DNA of 37,586 bases from positions 1-37,586 of the IMG/VR virus record IMGVR_UViG_3300049812_001592. One strand, 5' to 3'. This DNA is from a virus. A model generated the notes under the pieces. The model was not told the DNA's origin. It made no database searches and saw nothing but the letters and a program-made list of their open reading frames with translations. Both the position numbers and the translations under genes were made by a program. This document shows positions 7,127 through 14,553 of the stretch, piece after piece; position 1 is the stretch's first letter; each line of letters opens with the position of its first letter.

Positions 7127-7554
7127 TAATGCACCCCGTTGCTTGCTTTAATTTCGGATGTCTTATCTTTCAGTGTCTCAACATGGCGCTCTAGGTTTTC
7201 TATACGTTGCTTAAAAAAATCTAGCGTGAGAGCCTGTTGCTGATCGTATGGAGCCTTGCCTGTTTCGATCACCTCCTGTAGTTTAGAAAACTCTTTCGCC
7301 AGATGTTCTAGCAACATAAACTGTTCAGCATCGGCGGGAAGTGCGCCTAACTCGCCCCGAGGCCACTTGATGCGAAAATTTTCATTCTGCTCCACAGACT
7401 TAGCCATCAGGATTTGATTTGTCTCTAAAACATTAAGCCTCTCCTGAAGGCCAAACCAAGCCCATGTACCTACAGCCACAGCACTAGCAAGACCTATTAA
7501 GTTTCTTAATGGAAGTCCTACACTAGTTCTGTCAGATACCTCAAGATCACTCAC
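7126..7554 (-). CDS. membrane-anchored coiled-coil protein
   Basis: This is a 142-residue protein with a GTG start overlapping the upstream stop. One transmembrane segment lies at about residues 17-35 (LRNLIGLASAVAVGTWAWFG). Heptad-like helices follow (ERLNVLETNQILM, then 95-135 with LDFFKQRIENLERHVETLKDK). The topology, a short N-terminus then TM then coiled coil, resembles inner-membrane spanins or holin partners, but the sequence does not identify it. It is coupled to another TM-plus-coiled-coil protein upstream. Confidence 0.6.
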   Translation of the reverse strand: MSDLEVSDRTSVGLPLRNLIGLASAVAVGTWAWFGLQERLNVLETNQILMAKSVEQNENFRIKWPRGELGALPADAEQFMLLEHLAKEFSKLQEVIETGKAPYDQQQALTLDFFKQRIENLERHVETLKDKTSEIKASNGVH

Positions 7555-7763
7555 TTGTTCAAAAGCCTCTGCTCAAGGGTATCTATGCGATCAAGGATTC
7601 TATCTATATGAGTATCTAGTTCTTGTCTGCTAACTGTTTGAGTAGCAAGGTCTGTAACTCTAGCATGTAGCCTGTCTATCTGAGAAAAAATTCTCTTAAC
7701 TAACCACCCGCCAAGGAATAATATAACTCCGATAAGTGCGTCCACCATGATAGATGGCTCCAT
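7551..7763 (-). CDS. holin-like small membrane protein
   Basis: From the ATG at 7763 (overlapping the upstream TGA) the protein is 70 residues. It has one hydrophobic helix at about 7-23 (VDALIGVILFLGGWLVK) and then a charged coiled coil to the end (SRQELDTHIDRILDRIDTLEQ). Many phage holins and holin-associated proteins have this shape. The neighbours at 7126-7554 and 7763-8119 are also membrane or exported proteins, so a lysis module is plausible. No endolysin is recognised next to it. Confidence 0.55.
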   Translation of the reverse strand: MEPSIMVDALIGVILFLGGWLVKRIFSQIDRLHARVTDLATQTVSRQELDTHIDRILDRIDTLEQRLLNK

Positions 7764-8119
7764 CACATTTCTACCTTGCCTTCTTCTTTCTCGTTAGATT
7801 GATCTACAAGTTCTTTTGGAATTTGTGACAGTGTTGTTCCACTAGCAAAAAAACAAGCCTCTCCCGGTTTAGTAATAATAACACTCCAAGAAGGGTTATT
7901 AACATCATAATTATAAGTAAGGATTAAAAGTCCCGGCCCCATTTCTGCAATAATCATGGGGATTTCACCATATTTATCAGACGCAATTTTTGCTAACTCA
8001 AACATTCCATTTTCTGCTCTGGTGCAGTGCATTGGAAAAGTTCCACGCTGTAAAAAAAGACTGTCTTGAGCAAAAACAGGAATAGTAAAAGTAAAAAATA
8101 AAAGTAATATTTTAACCAT
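7763..8119 (-). CDS. exported protein with signal peptide
   Basis: This is a 118-residue protein with a clear signal peptide (MVKILLLFFTFTIPVFAQ, cleavage after about residue 17). The mature part has two cysteines (CTRAENGM and GEACFFASG) that could form a disulfide, and an acidic end. An exported, probably periplasmic protein in a membrane/lysis-like cluster could be a spanin partner or superinfection-exclusion factor; this is inference. I recognise no family. Confidence 0.6.
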   Translation of the reverse strand: MVKILLLFFTFTIPVFAQDSLFLQRGTFPMHCTRAENGMFELAKIASDKYGEIPMIIAEMGPGLLILTYNYDVNNPSWSVIITKPGEACFFASGTTLSQIPKELVDQSNEKEEGKVEM

Positions 8120-8282
8120 CTGCTACGTATCCTTCAGCGATATAAAAATTTTGAAAATAAGGGGTAACCCCATAGGGAAATTTACGTGGTTGTTTTTCGT
8201 AAAAGTCCCTTCCGTTTGACATTCGATAAGCAACCCTTCTAAAAGGGTAGTTTCTTTTACCAACTATTCTTCTTCTAGGCAT
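8112..8282 (-). CDS. 56-residue basic protein downstream of TerL
   Basis: This short ORF from ATG 8282 begins MPRRRIVGKRNYPFRRVAYR and ends with aromatic residues (FPYGVTPYFQNFYIAEGY). It starts in a TAATG overlap with the terminase stop and ends overlapping the next gene. It fills the only space between TerL and the exported protein, so it is probably real. Its N-terminus is very Arg-rich; the function is unknown. Confidence 0.6.
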   Translation of the reverse strand: MPRRRIVGKRNYPFRRVAYRMSNGRDFYEKQPRKFPYGVTPYFQNFYIAEGYVADG

Positions 8283-9946
8283 TAGTATCTAGCCTCTCTT
8301 GGCGGCTCAAGACTTCTTCCTCTGTTATTGCTTCTAGGAGGCATTGCATCCATATCGTAAATTCTAGACAAAGCATCTAAAAAATCAGGATGTATTGTAG
8401 GAAAAAGGTTGTATTCATTATCTTTTACCCACTTAGTTAAGTCGTAAGTCTTTCTTTCTTCATCAATACAAATTATTTTTTTTGATATAAGAAAAGATTG
8501 ATTGCGATCTTTAAAATCTCTCTGGTACGAAGTTAACATTTTTTCATCAGTAGGATACGGAAAAAACAAAGAACCATCTTTTAAGTCAGGCTCTAGTCTT
8601 TGTATCCTATCTCTTTTGGATTGAGAACCTCCTCCTCCAACCCAGTTTAACTCGTATATAGGAAAGTTACTTCCATCAGTAGACATCATTGCTTTAAAGT
8701 GTTCAATGTCACTTTGAGCGCCGTATCTTTCGTATCCTACCTTTACTTCCCTTACTCCCGGCGCTCTCTTCCACTTGGCTCTTAACCTTTTTAGCATTTG
8801 CCATTTTTCAGAAAGACTCATTCTGTGGCAAGCACCATCTAACAAATACTTGTTAAAGTTTCCATCTACTCCTACTACAGCAAACGCTGTTCTGTTAGAT
8901 TCTTTTTTCTTAGAGTGAGCAGGATCAACCATTATGTACACGTTTAACGTGTATGGTCTAATCTCCCATTCTGTCCACCACTCTTGTTTAAAAGAAACAT
9001 CACTTCCAATAATAGGATTAAGAAGTTGTTGACATGCTACGGTGTACGTGGACGTTGTTTTTTTAATTTCTTCCCATCTTTCTTTTTGTAAAAAAACAGG
9101 CTCTCCATCCATCTGACCATTATAAGTTGCGGGATGTATTCTAGGTTTGACTGCGGCTCTTTGTAGTATTGTCCCATAGGTGTCCCCGTATGCGTACCTA
9201 GTTCCCGCATATTGATATCTTGGATTATGTGTAGACCCAAGGTTCAAAGACAACTCCCATTGTGTAGTTGTCTTTTTAATTTGTTCTGGAGTAGTAATAG
9301 ACTCCTGCACCACAACATCATCGTAGACTATTAAAGAAAAGTGCCTACCTGTAGGTTGACCGTCAACTAATCCATGCGCTTCTACTGTTTGTTCTTTTGG
9401 ATTAGCAAAACGATTTACACACAAACCTTCGTTTTCAGCCCACTTAGGTGCTTGGTGTTTAGGATTACTCCAAAGAATATCTGGAAATAATTCTTTTAAC
9501 TTTTCGTTAGACTCAAACTCCTGCATTATCTGTCTAAGGAAAGGCTTTGCCTGCCTAGCAGAGTAAGAAAGTATTCCTATAGTAATGTCAGGATCACAAA
9601 GTATTTCTTGAACACATCCTAAAAAAGTTATTATTGTAGACTTGTAATGAAACCTAGCCCATAAGTCTAGATGATTATCTTTTTTAAATTCTACTTCTCT
9701 GCATCTTTCGTATATCCAAGGATGCAACATGTCGTGGCGATTACAAATAAAAACACCAAGATAAAATCTATCGCATTGAGCAAGAGTGCGAATAAAAGAA
9801 TCATCAATATTAGGGTCACGATGGCAATCAGCATACGCTTTGACTGCTGAATTATAGTCTGCTGTTCTTGCCCATTCTGCTAATTTAAGCGCCGCTTCAG
9901 CGTTTTTGTCATCTTTTAAAACATTTTTATTTATATGCACTAGCAT
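8282..9946 (-). CDS. terL: terminase large subunit
   Basis: This 554-residue protein is the DNA-packaging motor ATPase and nuclease. The N-terminal ATPase half shows a Walker-A-like ARFHYKST (97-104), in the RxHxKST form used by many phage terminases, and Walker B LIVYDD (205-210). The C-terminal RNase H-like nuclease half begins at VYIMVDPAHS with Asp341, and a second acidic site is likely at DFLDALSRIYD near 530. The length is normal. It is transcribed with TerS (11435-11881), separated from it by three genes, and it overlaps the following small ORF. No portal gene follows, so portal and capsid genes must lie outside the window. Confidence 0.92.
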   Translation of the reverse strand: MLVHINKNVLKDDKNAEAALKLAEWARTADYNSAVKAYADCHRDPNIDDSFIRTLAQCDRFYLGVFICNRHDMLHPWIYERCREVEFKKDNHLDLWARFHYKSTIITFLGCVQEILCDPDITIGILSYSARQAKPFLRQIMQEFESNEKLKELFPDILWSNPKHQAPKWAENEGLCVNRFANPKEQTVEAHGLVDGQPTGRHFSLIVYDDVVVQESITTPEQIKKTTTQWELSLNLGSTHNPRYQYAGTRYAYGDTYGTILQRAAVKPRIHPATYNGQMDGEPVFLQKERWEEIKKTTSTYTVACQQLLNPIIGSDVSFKQEWWTEWEIRPYTLNVYIMVDPAHSKKKESNRTAFAVVGVDGNFNKYLLDGACHRMSLSEKWQMLKRLRAKWKRAPGVREVKVGYERYGAQSDIEHFKAMMSTDGSNFPIYELNWVGGGGSQSKRDRIQRLEPDLKDGSLFFPYPTDEKMLTSYQRDFKDRNQSFLISKKIICIDEERKTYDLTKWVKDNEYNLFPTIHPDFLDALSRIYDMDAMPPRSNNRGRSLEPPREARY

Positions 9947-9968
9947 ATTAATTAATCTATTTTCTTAA

Positions 9969-10472
9969 TTAACGTTGATAAAAACCGGAGTACGATGGTC
10001 GTTTTACAGGACGAGGCGTTGAAGGAGCCATTGTATTAGCAACAGGAGTTGGTCTTGTATTCGGTTTTGGTCTTCTAGTTGGCGCTCCTCCCCTTGCTAC
10101 AATTTCTGGGTCAATAGTTCTATTAGGCATTTGCGGAGCAAAAGGTGGTGGAGTACCTCCTACAGTTTGCACTATTGGTGGGGGATGTGGCATAGCAGGA
10201 GGATTGTAGTTAATAGGTACACTAGAAGGAGGATCAATAAATACCTGAGGAGGCAATGGTTGTACTTGCGGCAACGGAGCAACATCGACTTCTGGGTGAA
10301 TAGGCCTATTAGGCATGTTACCAGTCACTGGAAAACTGTATTCAAGCGAAGGAAGCATTGGAGCAACAGTTGTTTGAGGCAAGGGAGCAACAGTAGTGGG
10401 TAACCCATAAATATTGTTCATTTGGGAACCAAAACTAGAAAGAAGTTCTCTATTATAAGGATTATAAGCCAT
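9969..10472 (-). CDS. Pro-rich protein with NRxIxPE motifs
   Basis: This is a 167-residue, strongly proline-rich, low-complexity protein that is probably disordered. It contains two related motifs, MPNRPIHPEV and MPNRTIDPEIVARGG. The second closely matches NRKLIDAEIIARGG in the protein at 11881-12450, so the two may share a binding partner. The C-terminus is basic (RRPKPNTRP, RPVKRPS). It lies between TerL and an unknown Gly/Asn-rich protein. It may be a virion scaffold or minor structural protein, but no family is recognised. Confidence 0.6.
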   Translation of the reverse strand: MAYNPYNRELLSSFGSQMNNIYGLPTTVAPLPQTTVAPMLPSLEYSFPVTGNMPNRPIHPEVDVAPLPQVQPLPPQVFIDPPSSVPINYNPPAMPHPPPIVQTVGGTPPPFAPQMPNRTIDPEIVARGGAPTRRPKPNTRPTPVANTMAPSTPRPVKRPSYSGFYQR

Positions 10473-10480
10473 AATAATTA

Positions 10481-11302
10481 TTAACCTTCTTTAGCCTTGT
10501 TATAAAATTCCCAAAATTTTATCGGGTTTCTAAGTAAATTTTTTAACTCTTCTTTGCTTATTGTTTTAAAAATTTCAGGATTTTTTCTAACAACACCCAT
10601 TAAAACACTAACACTTTGTTCTTGTTCTTCTGCATTAAATATAGGCAAATCTGGAGAACCTGCTACATCTTGTTGATCCATGTTCATAACATCTTGAGGA
10701 GTTGTATCGTCTACAAATCCCATGCTAGTCAAAGCATTGTCTACAGACTGAGCAACCCCTAATACTGGACTAACAAGGCTTCCCATCAATCTTGCTCCAA
10801 ACTGAAGCCCCGGATTGTTTATTGCCATTGCTTTAGAGTATTGATCAGAACGTGTAATGTTTCTTAAATTTTTTGTTAGTTTTGCTTTTTCAGCAAGAGA
10901 AAGTTTTGGGTCTTTTAGTTTGGTTCTAATTTTTTCTGCTTCAGTAATAAAGGCATTGTGAAACGCATTTTGTTTTGCTATATTCGGATCAGGTCTTTTT
11001 GCGCCAATTGCAAATGCATCGTCCATTGCTCGCTCTTGCTCGGCGCGTGTTATAGATTTAGATACTGGTGTATCTTTATTAACTAAACCAGAAAGCAGTC
11101 CTAACAATCCTTTGCTAGGATCATCTTGTTTTCCAATTAAGTTACCTAACGCTCCAATTGCATCTCCTAAGTTTCCTGAAGAACTTGAAGCACCCGGAGC
11201 AACAGGATCACCCTCACCTTTTTTGCCGCCGCCTGTTTTGCTACCTTGGTTAGAACCGTTTTGGTTAGCGCCGTTTACACTTGGATCGCCATCATCTAAC
11301 AA
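10481..11302 (-). CDS. unknown protein with disordered N-terminus
   Basis: This is a 273-residue protein that appears to start at TTG 11302; GAGG lies nine bases upstream and no ATG is available. Residues 1-40 are Gly/Ser/Asn/Lys-rich. The middle is helical and charged (about 95-155, AEKIRTKLKDPKLSLAEKAK), then a mildly hydrophobic patch (GARLMGSLVSPVLGVAQSV), then an acidic region and a C-terminal helix. Its place between the terminase genes suggests a structural or packaging role. I recognise no family. Confidence 0.6.
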   Translation of the reverse strand: MLDDGDPSVNGANQNGSNQGSKTGGGKKGEGDPVAPGASSSSGNLGDAIGALGNLIGKQDDPSKGLLGLLSGLVNKDTPVSKSITRAEQERAMDDAFAIGAKRPDPNIAKQNAFHNAFITEAEKIRTKLKDPKLSLAEKAKLTKNLRNITRSDQYSKAMAINNPGLQFGARLMGSLVSPVLGVAQSVDNALTSMGFVDDTTPQDVMNMDQQDVAGSPDLPIFNAEEQEQSVSVLMGVVRKNPEIFKTISKEELKNLLRNPIKFWEFYNKAKEG

Positions 11303-11304
11303 CT

Positions 11305-11433
11305 TTAGTACCCTCTTTTAGGCTTCATTTTTTTCATGGGCTTCATTTTCTTGCCAGTTTTCTTGGCTTCAGCCATCGCCATTTTTTTACCTTTTGCAGT
11401 GTAAGGGAATTTCTTTTTTCCTACGCTTGGCAT
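11305..11433 (-). CDS. 42-residue Lys/Met-rich peptide
   Basis: This short ORF from ATG 11433 starts MPSVGKKKFPYTAKGKKMAM and continues with Lys/Met repeats (KKMKPMKKMKPKRGY). The MPSVGKKKFPY start is familiar from tiny marine-phage peptides encoded next to structural genes. It exactly fills the gap between TerS and the 273-residue protein. It is another member of the set of small, very basic proteins in this late block; nucleic-acid binding would fit its charge. Confidence 0.62.
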   Translation of the reverse strand: MPSVGKKKFPYTAKGKKMAMAEAKKTGKKMKPMKKMKPKRGY

Positions 11434-11434
11434 T

Positions 11435-11881
11435 TTAATGCACCTTTTCCTTTTCTATTTGATCTATACCGGATTGGATAGATTTCTGTAAAATTGAATC
11501 TATGTCTACAGCATTTTTTACTTCAACCTTATGCTCGTTAATGATCTCTTTTTTCTCTTCTTTCTTAGCATAAGCAGAATGCCACTTGAATCGGTTAACC
11601 ATCATCAGTAGCCAGAGAGCGTGATTAAACTTACGGTTATCAACGTTCTCTCGGCCTTTCTCAATCCACCAAGATTCAGCGGCAATCATTCCATGATCCA
11701 CAACTTCCTTAAAATCTGGATAGGCTTCAGCCCAGTTGTAGAATGTCTTTTTTACAATACCGATTTCTCGGCATACCTCTACAATAGAAGCGCCATTGTA
11801 GAAAAGAATCTCTACTCTCCGCTTCATTTGCGGAGTCCAAAGTTTTACAAACTTATTATTATTGCTAGGTTTATTGTTCAT
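11435..11881 (-). CDS. terS: terminase small subunit
   Basis: This is a 148-residue protein. It has an N-terminal helix-turn-helix of the terminase type: WTPQMKRRVEILFYNGASI, then EVCREIGIVKKTFYNWAEAYPDF (residues 35-57). The phrase GIVKKTFYNWAEAYPDFKEVVDHG is typical of phage small terminases, which recognise the packaging site. A helical middle (ESWWIEKGRENVDNRKFN, then ALWLLMMVNRFKW) and a Lys/Glu-rich C-terminus follow, the latter probably contacting TerL. The start overlaps the upstream stop (TAATG). It lies three genes upstream of TerL in the same direction. Confidence 0.85.
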   Translation of the reverse strand: MNNKPSNNNKFVKLWTPQMKRRVEILFYNGASIVEVCREIGIVKKTFYNWAEAYPDFKEVVDHGMIAAESWWIEKGRENVDNRKFNHALWLLMMVNRFKWHSAYAKKEEKKEIINEHKVEVKNAVDIDSILQKSIQSGIDQIEKEKVH

Positions 11882-12450
11882 TAGACGCCTTCACCCGGAG
11901 CAAAAGGTCTTCGGGGAATATTCCCTTCTTTGTAGTCATTAGGGTCAGCAGTGACTTGCATAAGTTTATCTAACTCAGCAAGTTGAGCAGGAGTTAGCCT
12001 TCCATCCATTTCAAGTGTTGGTTGAGCAGGAGAGGGATTAGCCATTGCACCGGAAGGAACCCCCATATCTACCATAGAAGTTTGTCCTTCAAAATTTTCC
12101 ATTCCAAAAACAGGGTTATCCTGTATTCCAAATGACTGTGCAGAACTAGAAGGCATTCCACCAAAAGCCCTTCTACCTCCGGGCGCTCCGGGCATAAAGC
12201 CTCCCCTTGCTATAATCTCTGCATCTATTAATTTTCTATTAAGATAATTGTCAACAAAATTTTTAACGGACTCAGTTCCGTACTGTTGACTCATCATATC
12301 TAAGAAAGAAGCCATTTCGTTTTGCCCAGCAGGTGCGCCACCGGGAATTCCAATAGCGGCCCCACCAAATGCACTTTCCATTCCTGTACCTGCTGAACCT
12401 TGTAATGCTGAATCGCCTATTCCAAAGTCAGGGTGTCCTCCAATAGCCAT
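11881..12450 (-). CDS. first gene of late block, Gly/Met-rich unknown protein
   Basis: I start at the ATG at 12450, with GGAG eight bases upstream; this gives 189 residues. The N-terminus is Gly/Ala-rich. A helical stretch follows (MASFLDMMSQQYG), then NRKLIDAEIIARGG, which is shared with the Pro-rich protein at 9969-10472. Further on is a Met/Gly/Pro-rich region and a C-terminal LTPAQLAELDKLMQ helix. It is the promoter-proximal gene of the packaging/tail block, about 25 bases below a strong extended -10 promoter. The function is unknown; a scaffold or minor virion role is possible. Confidence 0.65.
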   Translation of the reverse strand: MAIGGHPDFGIGDSALQGSAGTGMESAFGGAAIGIPGGAPAGQNEMASFLDMMSQQYGTESVKNFVDNYLNRKLIDAEIIARGGFMPGAPGGRRAFGGMPSSSAQSFGIQDNPVFGMENFEGQTSMVDMGVPSGAMANPSPAQPTLEMDGRLTPAQLAELDKLMQVTADPNDYKEGNIPRRPFAPGEGV

Positions 12451-12476
12451 GTTAATCTCCAAATAATCTTTTTAGT

Positions 12477-12503
12477 ATATTATATCATACCTGTCAACCC
12501 CCC
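12477..12503 (+). repeat. left copy of 27-bp direct repeat flanking the cassette
   Basis: ATATTATANCATACNTGTCAACCCCCC is matched at 25 of 27 positions by 19192-19218 in the same orientation. The two copies lie on either side of the plus-strand cassette at 12.86-19.14 kb. This copy contains the leftward promoter. Confidence 0.75.
12479..12497 (-). promoter_or_regulatory. leftward extended -10 promoter for the packaging/tail block
   Basis: On the minus strand the sequence reads TTGACAGGTATGATATAAT. TATAAT (12479-12484) is preceded by TG in the extended -10 position. The TTGACA is only seven bases upstream of TATAAT, too close for a normal sigma70 -35, so it may be an activator or operator site instead. 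Transcription would start about 20-25 bases before the SD and ATG of the gene at 12450. The same composite box recurs at 19194-19212. Confidence 0.6.
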
Positions 12504-12860
12504 TGATATGTCCCAAAAATTTCAAAACCCCAAAAATTTACAGCCCTGTCCCATACAACCCCGTAATTTTTAGCACCAAAGTATAGTCCCTGCCCAAAAA
12601 AGTACCCTAAAAGTAGGATGTGTGTGGGTGTGTGTGTTTTTTGCTGTTGTACGGGGGCGGGTAGCGGTGCGTCAAAAAGGCGGTTTGTTCGCGGTTCTCG
12701 CTAGGGGTCCCTGCGCCGTTTATATAATATATGTACAGGGTTTGGAGCGTATCGGCCCTGCCTCGCGTCTGTTAATTATTAACACGGCGTAAATCATTGA
12801 ACCCTCGACAAGCGCAATTAAATATATGTGTGCAAGTCGGACACTAGGAGTAGCATTACT
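12504..12860. promoter_or_regulatory. non-coding control region between divergent blocks
   Basis: No convincing gene is seen here. The stretch holds a repeated CCCAAAAATTT/CCCCAAAAATTT pair (about 12510-12542), a GT-rich tract ending in a T run (about 12620-12645), a GC-rich part, TATATAATATAT at about 12721-12732 (TATAAT 12723-12728, a possible rightward -10), and the first TGTTAATTATTAACA palindrome at 12770-12784, 76 bases before the first cassette ATG. It probably carries promoters and operators for both directions. Confidence 0.55.
12770..12784. promoter_or_regulatory. cassette palindrome copy 1
   Basis: TGTTAATTATTAACA is a perfect 15-bp inverted repeat around a central T. It lies 76 bases before the ATG at 12861, unlike the other copies, which sit closer to their genes. 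Confidence 0.75.
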
Positions 12861-13382
12861 ATGCAATTCAATTCCAAGAAGTACATTACATCAGTCGGTC
12901 AATTCTCAAATGCCTGCGTAACCTTGCAGAGGCGTATGTCTAGCATTCTTGTTAGCGTACTGCTCGAGAAGCGTAAGGACGTAGCGTCTATCCTTACCCC
13001 TCAGGGCGGTATCCAGAAAGCAGTGACAGACGTTATCGAAAAGGACGTTGCAAAGGGTGGTGGCAAGGTTTCGCGTGGCACTCTTGTACAAACGTGGCAG
13101 TCTGTTATGAATGGCTATGACAATGGTCTTCCTACTGGTCAGCCCGGACTGTACAAGTTGGAATCAGGCGAGTGGGAGTTTGACACTGAGATCATCGAAT
13201 CCAACATCGAGGGCATTCTAGCCGGTAAGATCAGAGTCGGCTCCCATGTCCCTTCAAAGGGCGGGAGTAAAGGCGGTGCTGTTAATCGTCCTACTGCCGA
13301 TTCTATGCTTAAAAGAGTGGAAAAGATGACCAAGAAAGAGCGCGACAAGTTGATTGATGCGCTCAACTCTAAGTACAGTTAG
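12861..13382 (+). CDS. first cassette protein, unknown
   Basis: The ATG at 12861 has AGGAG ten bases upstream; the longer version from 12828 lacks support. The protein is 173 residues, helical in the N-terminal half (TLQRRMSSILVSVLLEKRKD), with a central region containing GGIQKAVTDVIEKDVAKGGGK and a basic Gly/Ser-rich linker (SKGGSKGGAVNRP) before a C-terminal charged helix. I recognise no family. It opens the palindrome-marked cassette and is followed by a long hairpin, so it may be expressed as its own unit, possibly early after infection. Confidence 0.7.
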   Translation: MQFNSKKYITSVGQFSNACVTLQRRMSSILVSVLLEKRKDVASILTPQGGIQKAVTDVIEKDVAKGGGKVSRGTLVQTWQSVMNGYDNGLPTGQPGLYKLESGEWEFDTEIIESNIEGILAGKIRVGSHVPSKGGSKGGAVNRPTADSMLKRVEKMTKKERDKLIDALNSKYS

Positions 13383-13434
13383 TCATCAGTGGTATGCGCC
13401 CCGCCTGCATGGGGGGCGTATCACAGTGCTGACT
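13381..13434 (+). terminator. long GC hairpin after first cassette gene
   Basis: An imperfect stem of about 22 bp runs from AGTCATCAGTGG to CAGTGCTGACT, with a GCGCCCC/GGGGCGT core closing on an 8-10 base loop. There is no T run after it. It could be a weak terminator, an mRNA-stabilising structure or a processing site. The second palindrome follows 13 bases later. Confidence 0.5.
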
Positions 13435-13446
13435 AGCACTACATGC

Positions 13447-13461
13447 TGTTAATTATTAACA
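13447..13461. promoter_or_regulatory. cassette palindrome copy 2
   Basis: TGTTAATTATTAACA lies 16 bases before the ATG at 13478, with the Shine-Dalgarno (CGGAG) directly between palindrome and start codon. Confidence 0.75.
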
Positions 13462-13477
13462 AATCGGAGTTTGCATT

Positions 13478-13720
13478 ATGCACAACATACTTGACAATTT
13501 GGACTATGTTTCACAATACCTTGAGGTAGCCCTGCATCGGCTCCTTTCTGACCCATCTCAAGATGATATTGATGAGGCCGAGACAGCGATGTTAATAGCA
13601 CGTACCTACCTTAACAAGGCTAAGAACAATGCTTGTGATATGGGCTACAGGCTTGGCGAGGGCGAGCCATCATCTGCACCACGTTACAGCAAGTTGAAAG
13701 AGATTAGACCAAAAGATTAG
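13478..13720 (+). CDS. small acidic cassette protein, unknown
   Basis: This is an 80-residue protein. An N-terminal helical pair (NLDYVSQYLEVALHRLL and DDIDEAETAMLIARTYLNKA) suggests a small two-helix fold, followed by a polar tail. CGGAG upstream supports the start. Palindrome copy 2 and a hairpin precede it, and another hairpin and palindrome follow it. I recognise no family. Confidence 0.65.
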   Translation: MHNILDNLDYVSQYLEVALHRLLSDPSQDDIDEAETAMLIARTYLNKAKNNACDMGYRLGEGEPSSAPRYSKLKEIRPKD

Positions 13721-13730
13721 GACTCAACCT

Positions 13731-13758
13731 AATGGGGGCGCATGTACTGGCCCCTATT
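13731..13758 (+). terminator. GC hairpin after 80-residue gene
   Basis: AATGGGGGC (13731-13739) pairs with GCCCCTATT (13750-13758) with one mismatch and a 10-base loop. No T run follows. The third palindrome starts 21 bases later. Confidence 0.45.
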
Positions 13759-13778
13759 GCGATGCGTCCTGCATCATC

Positions 13779-13793
13779 TGTTAATTTTTAACA
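13779..13793. promoter_or_regulatory. cassette palindrome copy 3
   Basis: TGTTAATTTTTAACA carries one change (A to T) from the perfect palindrome. It lies 13 bases before the ATG at 13807, which leaves room only for the AGGAT ribosome-binding sequence. Confidence 0.72.
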
Positions 13794-13806
13794 TAGGATA
13801 CAAACA

Positions 13807-13995
13807 ATGAACTATGAAATCTTTCGTACCATTCGGTACTTATTGCCTAACTCACGTTGGGCTACTGCTGTTGCTGTACTGAGCGCAGTTTGCATATCTG
13901 CGTCTATCATTATGCTGACTGGATCGGCTCTAACCTGTGTGCTGTACCCATGTTCGCCCCATGAGTTGATCTTGGATGCGATCTGGATTGCTTAA
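13807..13995 (+). CDS. small membrane protein
   Basis: This is a 62-residue protein with a basic N-terminus (FRTIRYLLPNSRW) and one long hydrophobic segment (ATAVAVLSAVCISASIIMLTG), then a short Cys-containing tail. It is probably an inner-membrane protein. Small early membrane proteins of phages often act in superinfection exclusion or host takeover, but nothing specific identifies this one. Palindrome copy 3 precedes it and copy 4 follows directly after its stop. Confidence 0.62.
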   Translation: MNYEIFRTIRYLLPNSRWATAVAVLSAVCISASIIMLTGSALTCVLYPCSPHELILDAIWIA

Positions 13996-13996
13996 C

Positions 13997-14011
13997 TGTT
14001 AATTTTTAACA
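13997..14011. promoter_or_regulatory. cassette palindrome copy 4
   Basis: TGTTAATTTTTAACA has the same variant centre as copy 3. It begins two bases after the stop of the 62-residue gene and ends 16 bases before the ATG at 14028; the SD (CGAGGAA) lies between. Confidence 0.72.
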
Positions 14012-14027
14012 AACGAGGAACAACATT

Positions 14028-14528
14028 ATGCCTATAGACCTTAACGAGCAGTACCATTATTGGTTCACAAAGATGAACGATCTTGAGGACGATGATGATG
14101 ACATCCCCACCAGAGTAGGTATTAAAATGTGGGATATGTTATCCTCTCAACCTAAGTTCCAACAAGCCTTTAGCATGAGTAACGCAGAGGTTGAATGGGT
14201 CGCATACAGAGATGGTTTGTCAGACCTTAACGGTGCAGACCGTTGGCAGTTCTCTGTGTACCACAGCGAGCCACGTTGGAATGATCCTGATGACTGCGCC
14301 CTCCGCATTGATGTACGTCGAGGATTAAAACCCGAAGATGTAACCATCACAGAGGAGTACTCTGGTAAGACCTACATTCTCAAGGAGAAACCAATGAAAC
14401 TGTTCGGACTGTTGGAGTTGCGCCGTGTACTTGGCCCTAAACACTGGCTGTTGTTTATCGCCGGGTGCGCTTTATTCACTGTGACTACCCTGTCACTTCT
14501 TATCACTGCTGTTGTGCTGTTGTCTTGA
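14028..14528 (+). CDS. acidic protein with C-terminal membrane anchor
   Basis: This is a 166-residue protein. It has a very acidic stretch near the N-terminus (NDLEDDDDDIP), a globular middle with many Trp residues (VEWVAYRDG, ADRWQFSVYHSEPRW) and a C-terminal transmembrane segment (WLLFIAGCALFTVTTLSLLI) with almost nothing after it. This is a tail-anchored topology with the soluble part in the cytoplasm. I recognise no family. It is separated from the next gene by palindrome copy 5 only. Confidence 0.65.
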   Translation: MPIDLNEQYHYWFTKMNDLEDDDDDIPTRVGIKMWDMLSSQPKFQQAFSMSNAEVEWVAYRDGLSDLNGADRWQFSVYHSEPRWNDPDDCALRIDVRRGLKPEDVTITEEYSGKTYILKEKPMKLFGLLELRRVLGPKHWLLFIAGCALFTVTTLSLLITAVVLLS

Positions 14529-14543
14529 TGTTAATTATTAACA
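14529..14543. promoter_or_regulatory. cassette palindrome copy 5
   Basis: TGTTAATTATTAACA starts at the base after the preceding stop codon and is 10 bases before the ATG at 14554. Its last base runs into the SD (AGGAG). Confidence 0.75.
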
Positions 14544-14553
14544 GGAGATTGTT

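Noticed and set aside
12620-12705. Possible 28-residue ORF starting with MCVGVCVFCCC
   Set aside because: It is made from GT-repeat DNA, has a weak SD, and looks like chance within the control region.
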